This document shows positions 45,226-56,115 of a stretch of 64,000 nt of DNA, one piece after another; position 1 is the stretch's first letter, and each line of letters starts with the position of its first letter. The DNA comes from Oricola indica (lineage in GTDB: Bacteria; Pseudomonadota; Alphaproteobacteria; Rhizobiales; Rhizobiaceae). The position numbers were made by a program, and so were the translations under genes. The DNA lies in NCBI RefSeq assembly GCF_019966595.1, contig NZ_JAINFJ010000004.1:1-64000 (forward strand), written 5' to 3'. The notes beneath the pieces are model-generated. The model saw only the letters and a program-made list of their open reading frames with translations, searched no databases and had not been told where the DNA came from.

Positions 45226-46841
45226 TAGTGCCGGAAGTGGCGGACGCCGGTGAAGACCATGGCGATGCCGTGTTCGTCGGCAGCGGCAACCACCTCGTCG
45301 TCGCGCACCGAACCGCCGGGCTGGATAACCGCCTTCGCGCCTGCCTCGACGGCGGAGAGAAGCCCGTCCGCGAAGGGGAAGAAGGCGTCCGACGCCACCA
45401 CGCAGCCTTTCGTCAGCGGCTCGGCAAGACCGAGCGCCTCGGCCGCGTCCTCCGCCTTGCGCGCGGCGATGCGTGCGGAATCGACCCGGCTCATCTGGCC
45501 GGCGCCGACGCCGACGGTCGCGCCATCACGGACATACACGATGGCATTCGACTTGACGTGCTTGGCGACGCGGAAGGCGAATTTCATGTCGGCGAGTTCC
45601 GCTTCGCTCGGCTGGCGCTTGGTCACGCATTTCAGATCGAGATCATCGACGACGGCGTTGTCCCGCTCCTGCTTGAGGAAGCCGCCCGCAACCGATTTCA
45701 CCAAGACGCCGCCGGCGCGCGGATCGGCAAGCGTGCCCGCCGTCAGGAGGCGCAGGTTCTTCTTCGCCGCGACGATCGCGGCCGCCTCCTCGGTGACGGA
45801 CGGCGCGATGATCACCTCGGTAAAGATCTTCACGATCTCCTCGGCGGCTTCCGCATCGAGCGTGCCGTTCAGGGCGACGATGCCGCCGAAGGCCGAGGTC
45901 TGATCGCAGGAAAACGCCTTGCGATAGGCGTCGGCCAGCGTGTCGCCGGTCGCGACGCCGCACGGATTGGCGTGCTTGATGATGGCGACGGCCGGTTTCG
46001 CCGGGTCGAACTCGCTGACGAGTTCATAGGCCGCGTCGGTGTCGTTGATGTTGTTGTAGGAGAGCGCCTTGCCCTGCAGAAGGGTGGCGGTGGCGACGCC
46101 CGGGCGCTTTTCGCCGGTGAGATAGAGCCCCGCCGCCTGATGCGGATTTTCGCCATAGCGCATGGCGAGCGAAAGCGTGCCGCCGGTCGCATGGTTGCGG
46201 CTGACGGGCGGAAGCGAAAGCTGCTCCGCCATGTAGGAGGAGATCATCGCGTCATAGCTGGCGGTGCGCTGGAACGCCTTGGCGGCCAGCCGCTTGCGCT
46301 CGTCGAGCGTCGTTGCGCCGTCATTGACTTCCAACATGGCGGTCACTTCGCCGTAATCCGCCGGATCGGTGACGATGGCGACATAGGCGTGGTTCTTCGC
46401 GGATGCGCGCACCATCGCCGGACCGCCGATATCGATATTCTCGATGGTGGTCGGATAATCCGAATCCGCCGCGACCACCGCCTCGAAGGGGTAAAGATTG
46501 ATGACCACGAGGTCGAACGGCATGATCCCGTTCGCCTCCATCGCGGCGAGGTGCTCGGGATCGTCGCGCACGGCGAGCAATCCGCCATGCACGGACGGGT
46601 GAAGCGTCTTCACGCGCCCGTCCATGATTTCCGGAAACCCGGTCACCTCGGCAACATCGACGACCGGGAGCCCTGCATCCGCGATGGCCTTGCGCGTGCC
46701 GCCCGTCGAAACCAGTTCGACGCCGCGCCCGGCGAGGTCGCGCGCGAGATCGATCAATCCATCCTTGTTGGATACGGACAGAAGCGCACGGCGTACCGTC
46801 ACGCGGTCGGGAGCGGGAATCTTCTTGGAAACGACGGCCAT
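45225..46841 (-). CDS. purH: Bifunctional AICAR transformylase / IMP cyclohydrolase PurH
   Basis: A 538-residue enzyme carrying out the last two steps of IMP synthesis. The N-terminal cyclohydrolase domain begins [20 protein letters not shown], with [10 protein letters not shown] and [16 protein letters not shown]. The C-terminal transformylase domain contains [26 protein letters not shown] (catalytic Lys-His) and [12 protein letters not shown]. The ATG at 46841 is chosen because upstream residues lack similarity. The purH-heparinase-rsmB-htpX run on this strand is one I recall in rhizobia. Confidence 0.96.
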   Translation of the reverse strand: MAVVSKKIPAPDRVTVRRALLSVSNKDGLIDLARDLAGRGVELVSTGGTRKAIADAGLPVVDVAEVTGFPEIMDGRVKTLHPSVHGGLLAVRDDPEHLAAMEANGIMPFDLVVINLYPFEAVVAADSDYPTTIENIDIGGPAMVRASAKNHAYVAIVTDPADYGEVTAMLEVNDGATTLDERKRLAAKAFQRTASYDAMISSYMAEQLSLPPVSRNHATGGTLSLAMRYGENPHQAAGLYLTGEKRPGVATATLLQGKALSYNNINDTDAAYELVSEFDPAKPAVAIIKHANPCGVATGDTLADAYRKAFSCDQTSAFGGIVALNGTLDAEAAEEIVKIFTEVIIAPSVTEEAAAIVAAKKNLRLLTAGTLADPRAGGVLVKSVAGGFLKQERDNAVVDDLDLKCVTKRQPSEAELADMKFAFRVAKHVKSNAIVYVRDGATVGVGAGQMSRVDSARIAARKAEDAAEALGLAEPLTKGCVVASDAFFPFADGLLSAVEAGAKAVIQPGGSVRDDEVVAAADEHGIAMVFTGVRHFRH

Positions 46842-46943
46842 AAGTCGAACTTTCGGTAACAGGGAAGCAATTGCCGCCGCTGCTAGCATGACGGGTGCGC
46901 CTTGCCTATCGCAGGGGCCCGTTTTGCAGTGAAAGATGGACCG

Positions 46944-48638
46944 TCAGACCTTGCGGATGATCCACTCGACCGTGTCGGTCTGCGGCCAGAAATCGGCGAT
47001 CACGATCTGACGCGATCGGACCGGGCCGGCGATGCCGGCGAAATACACCGAATCCTCCAGCGTCACGTCGCCCCTGTTGGCCGAAAAGAGCCAGCTCTCG
47101 CCCTGGTCGGTCGACAGGTGGATCGTTCGAGCATCCTCGCGCGAGGCATGAACGACCGGATGCAGATGAAACCGGATATCGAACTGGTACTGATGATCGA
47201 CGCCCTGCCGGCCCGGATGGATCAGTCTGTCGTGGCCGTCGACGCGCGTTCCGTCGTCATGCAGCGAAATGGCGCGTTCGTGCCACAGGCCGAACTGGCG
47301 CAGATATCCGTCATGCTGGGCCGCGAATCCCGGCTTCGCCGGGTCTTCCCGACGCTCGATGCGAACGGTGGACGGGCCGGACACGATCCGTGGCGGGCGA
47401 TCACCCGGAGACCGCGCGATGCCCGCGAAGCGTGCCGAGGACGTGTCGTCCAGAACGAGTGTCGAATGCGCCGCCGTCATGCGCGCCATTTCGCGATAAC
47501 GTTCGCGACGCAGGCCATCGATGCCGCTATTGACGATCAGGCGTTGCCGCCCGCTCGACATTTCGAAGGCGAGGCAACTCGCATGACCGCCGAAGGCGTA
47601 TGCGCCGGACGGCGCAACACCGGTGTCGGCAAGGATGATCGTGCCGCCCCGCGCGAGCCGCTGGTAGCCCGAATGCGGCATGTGGCCGAGCGGCTGCGCA
47701 CCGTTCTGGTCGTGCCTGAGAACAGCAGCCGTCAGGTTGAGATTGGTGCCGCCCGCTCCGTGAAACAGTGCGATATGGCCATCCGCATGGCGGAAGAACC
47801 GAAGCGCCGGAAATATCCGGTCGATCGCGCGGACCAGTTCCTGCGGCACCGGCTTCGACGCGGAGACGTAGCATTGCGCCAGCGGCAGCAGGTCGGCGAG
47901 CAAGCCGGGCAGCACATCGGGGCACCGGCTGGCGTGTCCGCCGTCCGGCAGGATCTGCAGGCGCAACTGGTTCTCGAGGTTTTTCGACGCCGCCTTTTCG
48001 AACCGCGCCGACGGCGGCAGGACCTGCGAGGCGTAGGCGAGCGCGATGCGCACATTCAGGGCGTCGAGGTCGTCATTCGTCGATGAAGCGAGCCCACGCA
48101 GATAACGGACCTGCCGCGCCAGCGATCCCATGAACCGCCGGTAGAAAACCGCATCGCTGTCGATCAGAAGCAGCCGCGAATACTGCATCCATGCAATGAC
48201 GCGCGCCGCGGTCACCTTCATCTTCCAGGCATTGCCCGAGAGATTGCGCCCGTGGCTGAGGATCCAGTCATTGACCAGCGCGCGCGCATTGTTGGATGCA
48301 AGGTCGCTCTGCGCGCCCTTCATGTGGCGGAGCCATCGGAACTGGTGGAGCGAGTCCTCCCATCCGATGGATGGAGGCGTCACCGAAAAGGGCGACGCGC
48401 CGCCGGTATCGACGACCCGACCGGCAAAGGAATAGCGGCCCTCATAGATATCGCGGGCGACGAGCGGGTCGGTGGGGCGCAGGTCTGGAGGGACCATGAC
48501 CAGCCGTTCCGGCACCGGTCCTATGAACCGCCAGGCAAATACCGGGCCCTTCTGGATGCGGTGACGCAATCCGGACCAAAAGATACGAACGCCCGACAGC
48601 CAATAGCCGGGATCGTTCATCAATGTGGGTCGGCCCAA
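46944..48638 (-). CDS. Heparinase II/III family protein (TTG start)
   Basis: A 564-residue protein. An alpha-helical N-terminal part (LVNDWILSHG, WMQYSRLLLIDSDAVFYRRF) is followed by a beta-rich C-terminal heparinase II/III domain with DTGVAPSGAYAFGGHASCLAFEMS, AHSTLVLDDTSSARF and YLRQFGLWHERAISLH. Family members cleave acidic polysaccharides by beta-elimination, but this rhizobial branch has no proven substrate and no clear signal peptide. The TTG at 48638 has GGAG five bases upstream; an ATG at 48620 lacks one. It lies between purH and rsmB on the same strand. Confidence 0.85.
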   Translation of the reverse strand: MGRPTLMNDPGYWLSGVRIFWSGLRHRIQKGPVFAWRFIGPVPERLVMVPPDLRPTDPLVARDIYEGRYSFAGRVVDTGGASPFSVTPPSIGWEDSLHQFRWLRHMKGAQSDLASNNARALVNDWILSHGRNLSGNAWKMKVTAARVIAWMQYSRLLLIDSDAVFYRRFMGSLARQVRYLRGLASSTNDDLDALNVRIALAYASQVLPPSARFEKAASKNLENQLRLQILPDGGHASRCPDVLPGLLADLLPLAQCYVSASKPVPQELVRAIDRIFPALRFFRHADGHIALFHGAGGTNLNLTAAVLRHDQNGAQPLGHMPHSGYQRLARGGTIILADTGVAPSGAYAFGGHASCLAFEMSSGRQRLIVNSGIDGLRRERYREMARMTAAHSTLVLDDTSSARFAGIARSPGDRPPRIVSGPSTVRIERREDPAKPGFAAQHDGYLRQFGLWHERAISLHDDGTRVDGHDRLIHPGRQGVDHQYQFDIRFHLHPVVHASREDARTIHLSTDQGESWLFSANRGDVTLEDSVYFAGIAGPVRSRQIVIADFWPQTDTVEWIIRKV

Positions 48639-48663
48639 AAGTTCTCCATCCCGCCAGTCATGA

Positions 48664-48685
48664 CGAATCGAAGTTTATCGATTCG
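48664..48685. repeat. Inverted repeat upstream of the heparinase gene
   Basis: Arms CGAATCGA and TCGATTCG (eight bases, perfect) enclose a six-base loop in the 80-base gap between rsmB and the heparinase gene. No T-run follows on either strand, so an operator is as likely as a terminator. Confidence 0.45.
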
Positions 48686-48718
48686 CCACACTGTACAATC
48701 AAGGGGCTTCTTCGAACA

Positions 48719-50128
48719 CTAGGCAAGACGCCGGAAGCGGACAGCGAAAAACCCGTCCACGCCGCTGATCGCCGGATCGCCAAGATCGAGATGCGCGGGC
48801 GTCAGCCGCAGGAACCCGTCGGACGTGATCGCATCCTCCAGCCCCGGCGCTTCCTCGCGCCGGATCGGGACGATTTCGAAATCCGTCCGCTTGCCGGCAA
48901 AGCCGCGCGCCACGGCCTCGCCCTCGTCCGGGTCGAGCGAACAGTTGGAGAAGACGATCATGCCGCCGGGCGCGACGAATTCCGCCGTCTTGTCGAGCAT
49001 CCGCGCCTGCAGATCGGCGAGTTTCGCGATATCAGCAAGCGACTTGGTGAACGGCACGTCCGGATGGCGGCGGACCGTTCCGGTCGAGGAACACGGCGCA
49101 TCGAGAAGCACGGCGTCGAACAACTCGTCGGGCGCAAAGGCGAACATATCGGTCGCGACCGTATGGCAACTGCCGGAAAGCCCCAGCCTATCGAGATTGG
49201 CCGACAGCCGCTTGAGCCGGTTCGCCGACATGTCGAGCGCGGTCACGCTTGCGCCGGCATCCGCCAACTGCGCGGTCTTGCCGCCCGGCGCGGCGCAGCA
49301 ATCGAGCGCCGTCTTGCCGGAAAGGTCCCCGAAGAGGCGCGCCGGCATGGCGGCCGCCGCGTCCTGCACCCACCAGGCTCCGTCGTCGAACCCGTCGAGC
49401 GAAACGAGATCGCGGCTCAGGCCTCCAAGCCGCAGCGACCCGGTCGGCAGGACGATAGCGCCGAGCCGCTCGGCCCACGCCTCCACCTTGTCGCGCTCCG
49501 CAGCTTTCAGAGTCAGGTCGATCGGCGCTTCCAGCCGATGACAGGCATCGATGGCGGCCGCCCTCTCCGGGCCATAGATCGCGGCCAGACGGTCGGCGAA
49601 CCATTGGGGCGCGCGCACGGGCGCGGTCGCGTAACGCGTGAGCAATGTCTCCTTCTCGCGCGCGGCGCGCCGCAGCAACGCATTGACCAGACCGGAGAAG
49701 CGCCGCGAACGGGGATCCGCCTGCGCCGAGGCGACCGCGAGGTCGACGGCGCTGTGATCCGGCACGTCGAGAAACAGGATCTGCGCGAAACCGGCAAGCA
49801 GGATGGCGTGCAGGGCCGTCGCGCCGGCTGGCAGCGGCTTTTCCGTAAAGCGCGTGATCGTGTCGTCGAGATCGCCGCAATGGCGCAGCGCGGTCAGCAA
49901 TATGGCGCGGACCAGCGCCCGGTCGCGCGGTTCCAGCGCGAGGTAATGCGGATGACCGTGCGCCTCGTCGGTGAGACCGTCCATCGACGCCTTCGCGTCG
50001 AGAATGGCGCCGAGAATGCGGTGCGCGGCCTGGCGTGCCGCAAGTCCCGGTTTGTCGGTTTGCGTGGACGGCGCGGACTTTGCGCGCGGCCTGGTTTTCC
50101 GCCTGCCGGCCGGCGCGCTCAACCCCAT
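48719..50128 (-). CDS. rsmB: 16S rRNA m5C methyltransferase RsmB-like
   Basis: About 469 residues. An N-terminal NusB-like helical domain ([14 protein letters not shown] to [10 protein letters not shown]) is followed by a Rossmann methyltransferase domain: [17 protein letters not shown] binds S-adenosylmethionine, and [17 protein letters not shown] and [13 protein letters not shown] carry the two cysteines of the RNA m5C mechanism. The enzyme methylates C967 of 16S rRNA in E. coli. A lysine/arginine-rich tail precedes the NusB part. The ATG at 50128 overlaps the htpX 3' end by ten bases; 50155 is an alternative. Confidence 0.9.
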   Translation of the reverse strand: MGLSAPAGRRKTRPRAKSAPSTQTDKPGLAARQAAHRILGAILDAKASMDGLTDEAHGHPHYLALEPRDRALVRAILLTALRHCGDLDDTITRFTEKPLPAGATALHAILLAGFAQILFLDVPDHSAVDLAVASAQADPRSRRFSGLVNALLRRAAREKETLLTRYATAPVRAPQWFADRLAAIYGPERAAAIDACHRLEAPIDLTLKAAERDKVEAWAERLGAIVLPTGSLRLGGLSRDLVSLDGFDDGAWWVQDAAAAMPARLFGDLSGKTALDCCAAPGGKTAQLADAGASVTALDMSANRLKRLSANLDRLGLSGSCHTVATDMFAFAPDELFDAVLLDAPCSSTGTVRRHPDVPFTKSLADIAKLADLQARMLDKTAEFVAPGGMIVFSNCSLDPDEGEAVARGFAGKRTDFEIVPIRREEAPGLEDAITSDGFLRLTPAHLDLGDPAISGVDGFFAVRFRRLA

Positions 50129-51114
50129 GGTCCCTGGTCGCCGCCACGGCCCCATTTGCGGCCTGTTTTGGGTATGCCGGAAGAGCCGGACCGCGCGGGG
50201 CGCGACGAAGGCCGCTCGGGCTGCGGCTCAACCGGCTGAGGCGCGGGTTGCGCCCTGTCGACCCGACCATCCATGTCGGAGGCCATCGCCATCAGGGCGC
50301 GGATGCGGTTTTCCGTGTCCGGATGCGTCGAGAACAGGCTATCGGCGCGCTGGCCGTTCAGCGGATTGATGATGAACATATGCGCGGTCGCCGGGTTGCG
50401 TTCCGCTGCGACATTGACCGTTCGCCCGGCCGCCGAGGCGATCTTGGCGAGGGCGCTCGCCAGCCATTCCGGATTGCCGCAGATTTCCGCGCCGCGCCGG
50501 TCGGCGGAATATTCGCGCGTCCGGCTAATTGCCATCTGCACGATCATCGCCGCAAACGGCGCGACGATCATCGCGGCCAGAATGCCGATGAAGCCGAACG
50601 GGTTGTTGTTGTCGCGCGATCCGCCGAAGAAGAAGGCGAAATTGCCGAGCATCGAAATGGCACCGGCGAGCGTGGCCGTGATCGTCATGGTCAGCGTGTC
50701 GCGGTTCTGGATATGCGCCAGCTCATGCGCCATCACGCCGGCGACCTCCTCCTGGCTCAGGCGTTCGAGCAGCCCGGTGGTTGCCGCGACGGCGGCGTTT
50801 TGCGGATTGCGGCCCGTCGCAAAGGCGTTCGGCTGGTCGTTCTTGATCAGGTAGACCGCGGGCATGGGCAAGCCGGCGCGGTCGGCCAGGCTTTCGACGA
50901 TTCCGTAATATTCCGGCGCGTTCTTCCGGTCGACGGCGACGGCATTGTGCATGCGCAGCACCATCTTGTCGGAATTCCAGTAGGAAAAGGCGTTCATCGC
51001 AAGCGCTATGACGAGGGCGATCATCATGCCGCCCGTGCCGCCGATCATATAGCCGATGGCCATGAACAGGGCGGTCATGAAGGCGATCAGCATCGCTGTT
51101 TTCATCATGTTCAT
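50119..51114 (-). CDS. htpX: Membrane zinc protease HtpX
   Basis: A 331-residue integral membrane M48 protease. Two N-terminal spans precede the zinc motif HELAH at 130-134 ([14 protein letters not shown]). Further spans ([35 protein letters not shown]) and the third-ligand segment [12 protein letters not shown] follow. The active site faces the cytoplasm. HtpX degrades damaged membrane proteins under stress. A proline/arginine-rich tail ends the protein and overlaps the rsmB start. It is divergent from the SdhAF4-like gene. Confidence 0.95.
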   Translation of the reverse strand: MNMMKTAMLIAFMTALFMAIGYMIGGTGGMMIALVIALAMNAFSYWNSDKMVLRMHNAVAVDRKNAPEYYGIVESLADRAGLPMPAVYLIKNDQPNAFATGRNPQNAAVAATTGLLERLSQEEVAGVMAHELAHIQNRDTLTMTITATLAGAISMLGNFAFFFGGSRDNNNPFGFIGILAAMIVAPFAAMIVQMAISRTREYSADRRGAEICGNPEWLASALAKIASAAGRTVNVAAERNPATAHMFIINPLNGQRADSLFSTHPDTENRIRALMAMASDMDGRVDRAQPAPQPVEPQPERPSSRPARSGSSGIPKTGRKWGRGGDQGPWG

Positions 51115-51225
51115 CGCGCGGTCTCCATGTCCGGTGCCCGTTGGACTCGGGCCTTGTCAGGCTTATAATAGTGTGTGCGCCGAGGCGCATTTTCAACGGC
51201 AAAGCGGCATGGCCGGACGGATAGG

Positions 51226-51477
51226 ATGAGCGACGACATGGACAAGGACGGAGCGGACGAAACGGCCGTCGGCGAAACCGGCTCCGAATCCGCGCCGGCG
51301 AAGACACCGGACATGCTGCCACCGGCGGCACGTCGCGCACTCGCCGAGGCCGAGGCGCGCCGCGCCGAAATGGCCGCCGCCGAGGAAAAGCGCCGCCGCG
51401 AAATCGGCGGGCGTGGCGGCAAGGATCCGGCCCGATACGGGGACTGGGAGGTCAAGGGCATAGCCGTCGACTTCTGA
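51226..51477 (+). CDS. DUF1674 / SdhAF4-like protein
   Basis: An 83-residue soluble protein with an acidic, low-complexity N-terminus and an Ala/Glu/Arg-rich helix (RRALAEAEARRAEMAAAEEKRRR). It ends in the family-defining EIGGRGGKDPARYGDWEVKG followed by IAVDF. DUF1674 includes mitochondrial SDHAF4, which binds and protects flavinylated SdhA during succinate dehydrogenase assembly; the bacterial role is inferred. The ATG at 51226 is chosen over an earlier start that adds a basic non-family segment. No sdh genes lie nearby. Confidence 0.88.
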   Translation: MSDDMDKDGADETAVGETGSESAPAKTPDMLPPAARRALAEAEARRAEMAAAEEKRRREIGGRGGKDPARYGDWEVKGIAVDF

Positions 51478-51772
51478 GCGCCGTTTGCGGACTCTGTCCC
51501 GGAACGGGAGACCGGGCGCCGATTCCGGTGCCCACAGGGATCCGATAAAGCAAGCGATTCCAACGAATTCCGGCCAATGATTTCGCGGTTCTAAACGCTG
51601 TCACGCGAATTCGGGCTTATGCGTTAACCCCGCGTTTAGCGCGTTTGATAATCGATTCCCTCAAGCCCGCCGAAATTAGCCATCCGAAAACGAAGTGCAC
51701 CCTATTTTGCGCGCCAAGAGGCATGGAGTCCGCCCGGCGGACACCGAAACCAAGCCTAGCAGGAGATTGGCC
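51478..51772 (+). promoter_or_regulatory. Upstream region of the TadG-like gene with GANTC sites and a CtrA-like box
   Basis: The 295-base gap holds four GANTC sites (51490, 51521, 51556, 51654) and one TTAA-N7-TTTA match (51624-51638), 7 of 8 to the CtrA box. No ORF was seen. Control by CtrA or CcrM is an inference from motifs. Confidence 0.4.
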
Positions 51773-53089
51773 GTGCGCACCGTATTGAACTGTCTCAAGG
51801 ATTTCGCCCGCGACAAGCGCGGGAACTTCGCCACCATGTTCGTCGTGATGGGAACAACCCTTCTCATGGGGTCCGCGCTGGCGATCGACGTGGCGCGAAT
51901 GTTCCAGGTTCACAACAAGCTTGTCTTCGCCGTCGATGCGGCCGTTCTGGCGACGACGCAGGGGCTGACGCTTGGCGACATCGAATTGAAAGACGCCGAA
52001 ACCGCTGTGCGGAAATACATCGACGCCAATCTCGACGAGCGCAACATCACCGCAAAAACGGTCGATATCGATTCCATCAAGGTGGACAAGGTCAACCGCT
52101 CGCTCGAGGTCAAGGCGCACACGCTCATGCCGATGACCTTCACGGGTATCGTCGGCTATGACAATCACCGCATCGACGCGACATCCAAGGCCCAGTTCTC
52201 GAACACGGAGGTCGAGGTCGTCATGGCGCTTGACGTCACCGGCTCGATGGACAGCAAGATCGGCGGCCGTTACTCGCCGACGAAGCTGTCCGCGCTCAAG
52301 GATGCAGCCAAGCTCGGCGTCAAGACGCTGTTCGAGGATATGGACAGCGGCGACCGAATCCGCGTCGGACTCGTCCCCTATTCGGAGGCGGTCAACGCGG
52401 AACCGGTGATCGACAAGATTTCGACCACAGGCGTCACCAAAACCTATTGCAGCGGCTGGTGGTGGAACCAGAACTGCTGGACCGAGACGACATATCCGGA
52501 CTGCGTGCGCGAACGCACCGGGCCGCAACGCTTCACGGATGCCTTCGCAAGCCCGTCCGCGAAGATCGGTTCGTCCGAATATAGCTGCCCGAACGCCAAG
52601 ATCCTTCCGTTGACCGCCAGCCAGAGCACGCTCAACAACCGGATCGACAGCTTCAGAGCCGACGGGTGCACAGCGGGCCATATCGCCATCGCCTGGGCCT
52701 ATTACATGATGTCCTCGAAATGGAACTCGGCATGGCCAACGGATTCAAAGGCGGCCGATTTCGACGAGCCGGGCACCAGCAAATACGCCATCATCATGAC
52801 TGATGGCGAGTTCAACACCTTCGAGTCGAACGGTCACTCCTGCTCGAGCTATGGCACCAACTTGTCAGAGGACTACGCGCTCGGCCTGTGCAGCGCGATG
52901 AAGAACAGCGGCATCAAGGTCTATTCGATCGCCTTCGCAGCCGGTTCCTCCGCCGAATCGCTGATGAAGAATTGTGCTTCGTCCTCCAACGGGTCGAAGA
53001 ACTATTACAACGCGACGAACGAAGACAGCCTGGAAGCCGCGTTCCTCGAGATCGCGCGCGACATCAAGGGCCTGCGGCTGGTCAACTGA
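51773..53089 (+). CDS. TadG-like pilus-associated protein with von Willebrand A domain (GTG start)
   Basis: A protein of about 438 residues from a GTG at 51773 with AGGAG eight bases upstream. The N-terminal Tad segment is FARDKRGNFATMFVVMGTTLLMGSALAIDVAR, one membrane anchor. A von Willebrand A domain follows: metal-site motif DVTGSMDS, later TDGEFN. Inserted loops are rich in cysteine and tryptophan (CSGWWWNQNCW, CVRERTG, YSCPNAK, GHSCSSYG), suggesting an extracytoplasmic disulfide-stabilised surface. TadG-like proteins accompany Flp pilus systems, but no other tad gene is in the window, so this is an orphan here. Confidence 0.88.
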   Translation: MRTVLNCLKDFARDKRGNFATMFVVMGTTLLMGSALAIDVARMFQVHNKLVFAVDAAVLATTQGLTLGDIELKDAETAVRKYIDANLDERNITAKTVDIDSIKVDKVNRSLEVKAHTLMPMTFTGIVGYDNHRIDATSKAQFSNTEVEVVMALDVTGSMDSKIGGRYSPTKLSALKDAAKLGVKTLFEDMDSGDRIRVGLVPYSEAVNAEPVIDKISTTGVTKTYCSGWWWNQNCWTETTYPDCVRERTGPQRFTDAFASPSAKIGSSEYSCPNAKILPLTASQSTLNNRIDSFRADGCTAGHIAIAWAYYMMSSKWNSAWPTDSKAADFDEPGTSKYAIIMTDGEFNTFESNGHSCSSYGTNLSEDYALGLCSAMKNSGIKVYSIAFAAGSSAESLMKNCASSSNGSKNYYNATNEDSLEAAFLEIARDIKGLRLVN

Positions 53090-53118
53090 CCGGCAGGCGT
53101 GCAATGCAACGAAATGAA

Positions 53119-53142
53119 AAGGCCGCCCGAGAGGGCGGCCTT
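53119..53142. terminator. Bidirectional terminator
   Basis: The ten-base stem AAGGCCGCCC/GGGCGGCCTT with loop GAGA lies 30 bases after the TadG-like stop. On the minus strand it is followed by TTTTCATTT, the better terminator form, so it probably ends the small transcript from that strand too. Confidence 0.75.
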
Positions 53143-53219
53143 CGCAATTCCGGGTGCCGGTCGGTCGTCAGACCGCGGCGCTTCCGCGCCAATCCGGCTG
53201 CACGGGACATCGCTGTCCG

Positions 53220-53285
53220 TCAGAGGCTGCTCCGACGGAGTGAGACCCGCATAGACCGCACCGGAACCATAGAACCACTCGACAT
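53220..53285 (-). CDS. Candidate 21-residue small protein with an extended Shine-Dalgarno
   Basis: An ATG at 53285 opens a 21-codon ORF (starts MSSGSMVPVRSMRVS, ends LRRSSL) with four basic residues and three methionines. It stands seven bases after GGAGG within GAAAGGAGGTGATCC, a 15-base exact complement of the 16S rRNA 3' tail. The ORF is too short for statistical support, but the start signal is unusually strong. No homologue is recognised. Strong hairpins and a T-rich terminator follow. It could be a real small protein, a leader peptide, or a decoy site. Confidence 0.45.
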   Translation of the reverse strand: MSSGSMVPVRSMRVSLRRSSL

Positions 53286-53392
53286 CGGATCACCTCCTTT
53301 CGATTGTTGAAGACAAGCCTAATGTGAAGGCACATCTCCGATTTCGCAAGGGGTTGGCCGAAATCCGTCAGGCAGACGGTCCGGGCGGTGCG

Positions 53393-53809
53393 TCAGCCAC
53401 CCAACGGGATCGTGCAATTCGCTTTCAGCGGCACCCAGTTCGAGAACCGGTAGTCGCCCGCGCCGCGCGCCGCGATCCGGTATTTCGCGTCGATCTTGTG
53501 GTGAATGGAAAGCGTCCGCGAGATCTCGGCGACATATTTCCCGTTGATTTTCTTGGCCATCACCGTCTGGATCGGACCGGCGCCCTGGCCGTGGCGGATC
53601 ATCATGTAGCGAACCGGGCCGGCCTTGGTCGTGTAGATCCACGCCTTCAATTTGGCGTTTGCCGGGCAGGCATTCGTCGCCGGCGACTTGATCGCGAGCA
53701 TCGCCGACTTGACGTCGAACGGTCCCGATCCGCCCTGCTGGAAATTGCCTCCGGCCATTGCGCCGGTCGATATCGCGGCGAACACCGCGGCAAGGATGAA
53801 TTTTTTCAT
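53393..53809 (-). CDS. Small secreted protein of unknown function
   Basis: A 138-residue protein with a signal peptide (MKKFILAAVFAAISTGAMA) and a mature part starting GGNFQQGGSGPFDVKSAML. Two cysteines (ATNACPANAKL and KANCTIPLGG) near the two ends of the mature chain suggest one disulfide. No family is recognised. The ATG at 53809 has GGAG seven bases upstream; an ATG at 53821 is alternative. The ribosome site lies inside one arm of an inverted repeat (53812-53874), so translation may be controlled by leader structure. It is downstream of acs beyond a terminator-like hairpin. Confidence 0.75.
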   Translation of the reverse strand: MKKFILAAVFAAISTGAMAGGNFQQGGSGPFDVKSAMLAIKSPATNACPANAKLKAWIYTTKAGPVRYMMIRHGQGAGPIQTVMAKKINGKYVAEISRTLSIHHKIDAKYRIAARGAGDYRFSNWVPLKANCTIPLGG

Positions 53810-53811
53810 TG

Positions 53812-53874
53812 TCGTCTCCATGAAACGAACCTCGAGGCCTGCGCCTACGGATTCACGTTGTCTGTTGGAGACGA
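53812..53874 (-). promoter_or_regulatory. Leader hairpin that could mask the ribosome binding site
   Basis: On the minus strand, TCGTCTCCA (53874-53866) is a perfect nine-base complement of TGGAGACGA (53820-53812), the segment that contains the GGAG ribosome site of the following gene. A 45-base loop separates the arms. Confidence 0.4.
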
Positions 53875-53880
53875 AAATGA

Positions 53881-53904
53881 CACAGGCGGCCGAGGCCGCC
53901 TGTG
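53881..53904 (-). terminator. Terminator-like hairpin after acs
   Basis: CACAGGCGGCC pairs with GGCCGCCTGTG (eleven bases, two-base spacer). On the minus strand TCATTTTCG follows. It lies about 40 bases past the acs stop. Confidence 0.7.
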
Positions 53905-53941
53905 CTTGAGGTCACAAGGCCGGTGCCGACGCGAGCGCGGA

Positions 53942-55891
<1,950 letters not shown>

Positions 55892-56115
55892 TCATTACCT
55901 CCCCGGGATTCCTAGGATTTCGACGTTTTGGGCAGGCACGGAATACGCCTCCTCCATGCCCAAGTACCCGTATTGTGTGCGGTTTATAGCGAAGTGAGTC
56001 CATAGGTAAATTAGACCAAGGGCGCTCATCCATGGGCGAAACATGTGGCAAAACGCACCGCAAGTTTACCTTGCAGTGCGCCACGTCAATCCGGGCGGCC
56101 GACCGCGAATCCGGC

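Larger units (their letters stand above)
53119..53305 (-). ncRNA. Candidate structured small transcript with tiny ORF
   Basis: Read on the minus strand, a 15-base full anti-SD complement (from about 53301) leads into a 21-codon ORF. The 3' part then holds GGACA-GCGA-TGTCC (53218-53205), GGCGC-GGAA-GCGCC (53190-53177) and CGGTC-TGAC-GACCG (53175-53162), ending in the terminator at 53142-53119. Two loops are GNRA tetraloops on this strand only. No known RNA family is recognised; the 5' end is not defined. Confidence 0.4.

Noticed and set aside
53285-53301. Remnant of a 16S rRNA 3' end on the plus strand
   Set aside because: Identity stops at the 15 tail bases; the bases just upstream do not match the 16S helix, and an ATG at ideal distance on the other strand favours a ribosome binding site.
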